DNA from: an uncultured Collinsella sp.
GTDB taxonomy: Bacteria > Actinomycetota > Coriobacteriia > Coriobacteriales > Coriobacteriaceae
Length of the DNA stretch: 22,707 nucleotides
Direction: 5' to 3'
Assembly: GCA_900540095.1 (NCBI GenBank)
Contig: UQEO01000026.1
Location: 1-22,707 of the forward strand
Positions 22,399-22,707 of the stretch are shown in pieces. Position 1 is the stretch's first letter, and the number at the start of each line of letters is the position of its first letter. The notes under the pieces are model-generated. The model made no database searches. It saw only the letters and a program-made list of their open reading frames with translations, and was not told the DNA's origin. The position numbers and the translations under genes are program-made.

Positions 22399-22707
22399 AT
22401 GGCTAAGCATGGTAAGAGCTATAACGCCGCTGCCGAGAAGATCGACCGCGCCACGCTCTACACCCCCCTTCAGGCTGCCAAGCTCATCAAGGAGCTCGAC
22501 ACCGCCAAGTTCGACGAGACCGTCGAGGCCCACTTCCGTCTGGGCATCGATACTCGTAAGGCTGACCAGAACATCCGTGGTTCCATCTCCCTGCCCCACG
22601 GCACCGGCAAGACCGTTCGTGTTGCCGTCTTCGCCGAGGGCGAGAAGGCCCGCGAGGCTGAGGCTGGCGGGGCCGACATCCTTTGGTCCGGCGAGCTAGT
22701 TCTCGAC
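22399..22707 (+). CDS. rplA: 50S ribosomal protein L1 (3' end outside window)
   Basis: The first 103 codons are present. Starts MAKHGKSYNAAAEKIDR after AGGAGG. DETVEAHFRLGIDTRKADQNIRGSISLPHGTGK is the conserved start of domain I, which binds the L1 stalk of 23S rRNA. In many bacteria L1 also represses translation of its own operon. Confidence 0.96.
   Translation, partial: MAKHGKSYNAAAEKIDRATLYTPLQAAKLIKELDTAKFDETVEAHFRLGIDTRKADQNIRGSISLPHGTGKTVRVAVFAEGEKAREAEAGGADILWSGELVLD

Noticed and set aside
21463..22599. 378-codon minus-strand frame across nusG, rplK and rplA
   Set aside because: Runs antisense through three genuine genes; composition is typical of a shadow frame.

Overview
The window reads as a chromosomal segment of a high-GC actinobacterium of class Coriobacteriia, most likely Collinsella or a close relative. 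This is inferred from codon choice, protein style and gene content; no search was possible. Its backbone follows an old gene order known from Bacillus subtilis: clpC, (radA), disA, (yacL), ispD, ispF, (gltX, cysE), cysS, (mrnC), rlmB, rae1, (sigH), rpmG, secE, nusG, rplK, rplA. The genes in brackets are absent here, and several gaps hold accessory cargo.

Layout. 1-2146: 3' part of clpC with a terminator. 2361-3818: pepD dipeptidase with a terminator. 3945-5720 (minus): a hipBA toxin-antitoxin operon whose promoter is covered by three copies of a palindromic operator. 5841-6627 (minus): manganese exporter mntP behind a yybP-ykoY manganese riboswitch and its intrinsic terminator. 6767-12307: a tightly packed plus-strand operon disA-ispD-ispF-cysS-rlmB-rae1 (c-di-AMP synthesis, isoprenoid precursors, cysteinyl-tRNA, 23S rRNA methylation, RNA decay). 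rlmB carries an apparent one-base frameshift in a C run near its start. 12335-13675 (minus): a single-chain HTH plus HipA-like kinase gene starting just inside a perfect 28-bp inverted repeat. 13900-13974: tRNA-Thr(UGU).

14026-18416 is accessory. It holds two families of short dispersed repeats and a beta-glucoside module: a PTS IIBC permease and a GH1 6-phospho-glycosidase on the minus strand, with a divergent RpiR-type regulator. One repeat family lies on both sides of this module. 18633-22707 is translation and transcription machinery: tRNA-Tyr, tRNA-Thr, tRNA-Met and tuf from one strong promoter, then rpmG, tRNA-Trp, secE, nusG, rplK and the start of rplA.

How the parts fit: the backbone is housekeeping (proteolysis, tRNA charging, rRNA modification, EF-Tu, secretion, antitermination, ribosomal proteins). 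The inserted parts are two HipA-family kinase loci, metal homeostasis and sugar uptake. The observations most worth following are the HTH-HipA fusion gene with its 28-bp palindrome, the two dispersed repeat families, the rlmB frameshift, and an altered Walker A motif in the second ATPase domain of ClpC.
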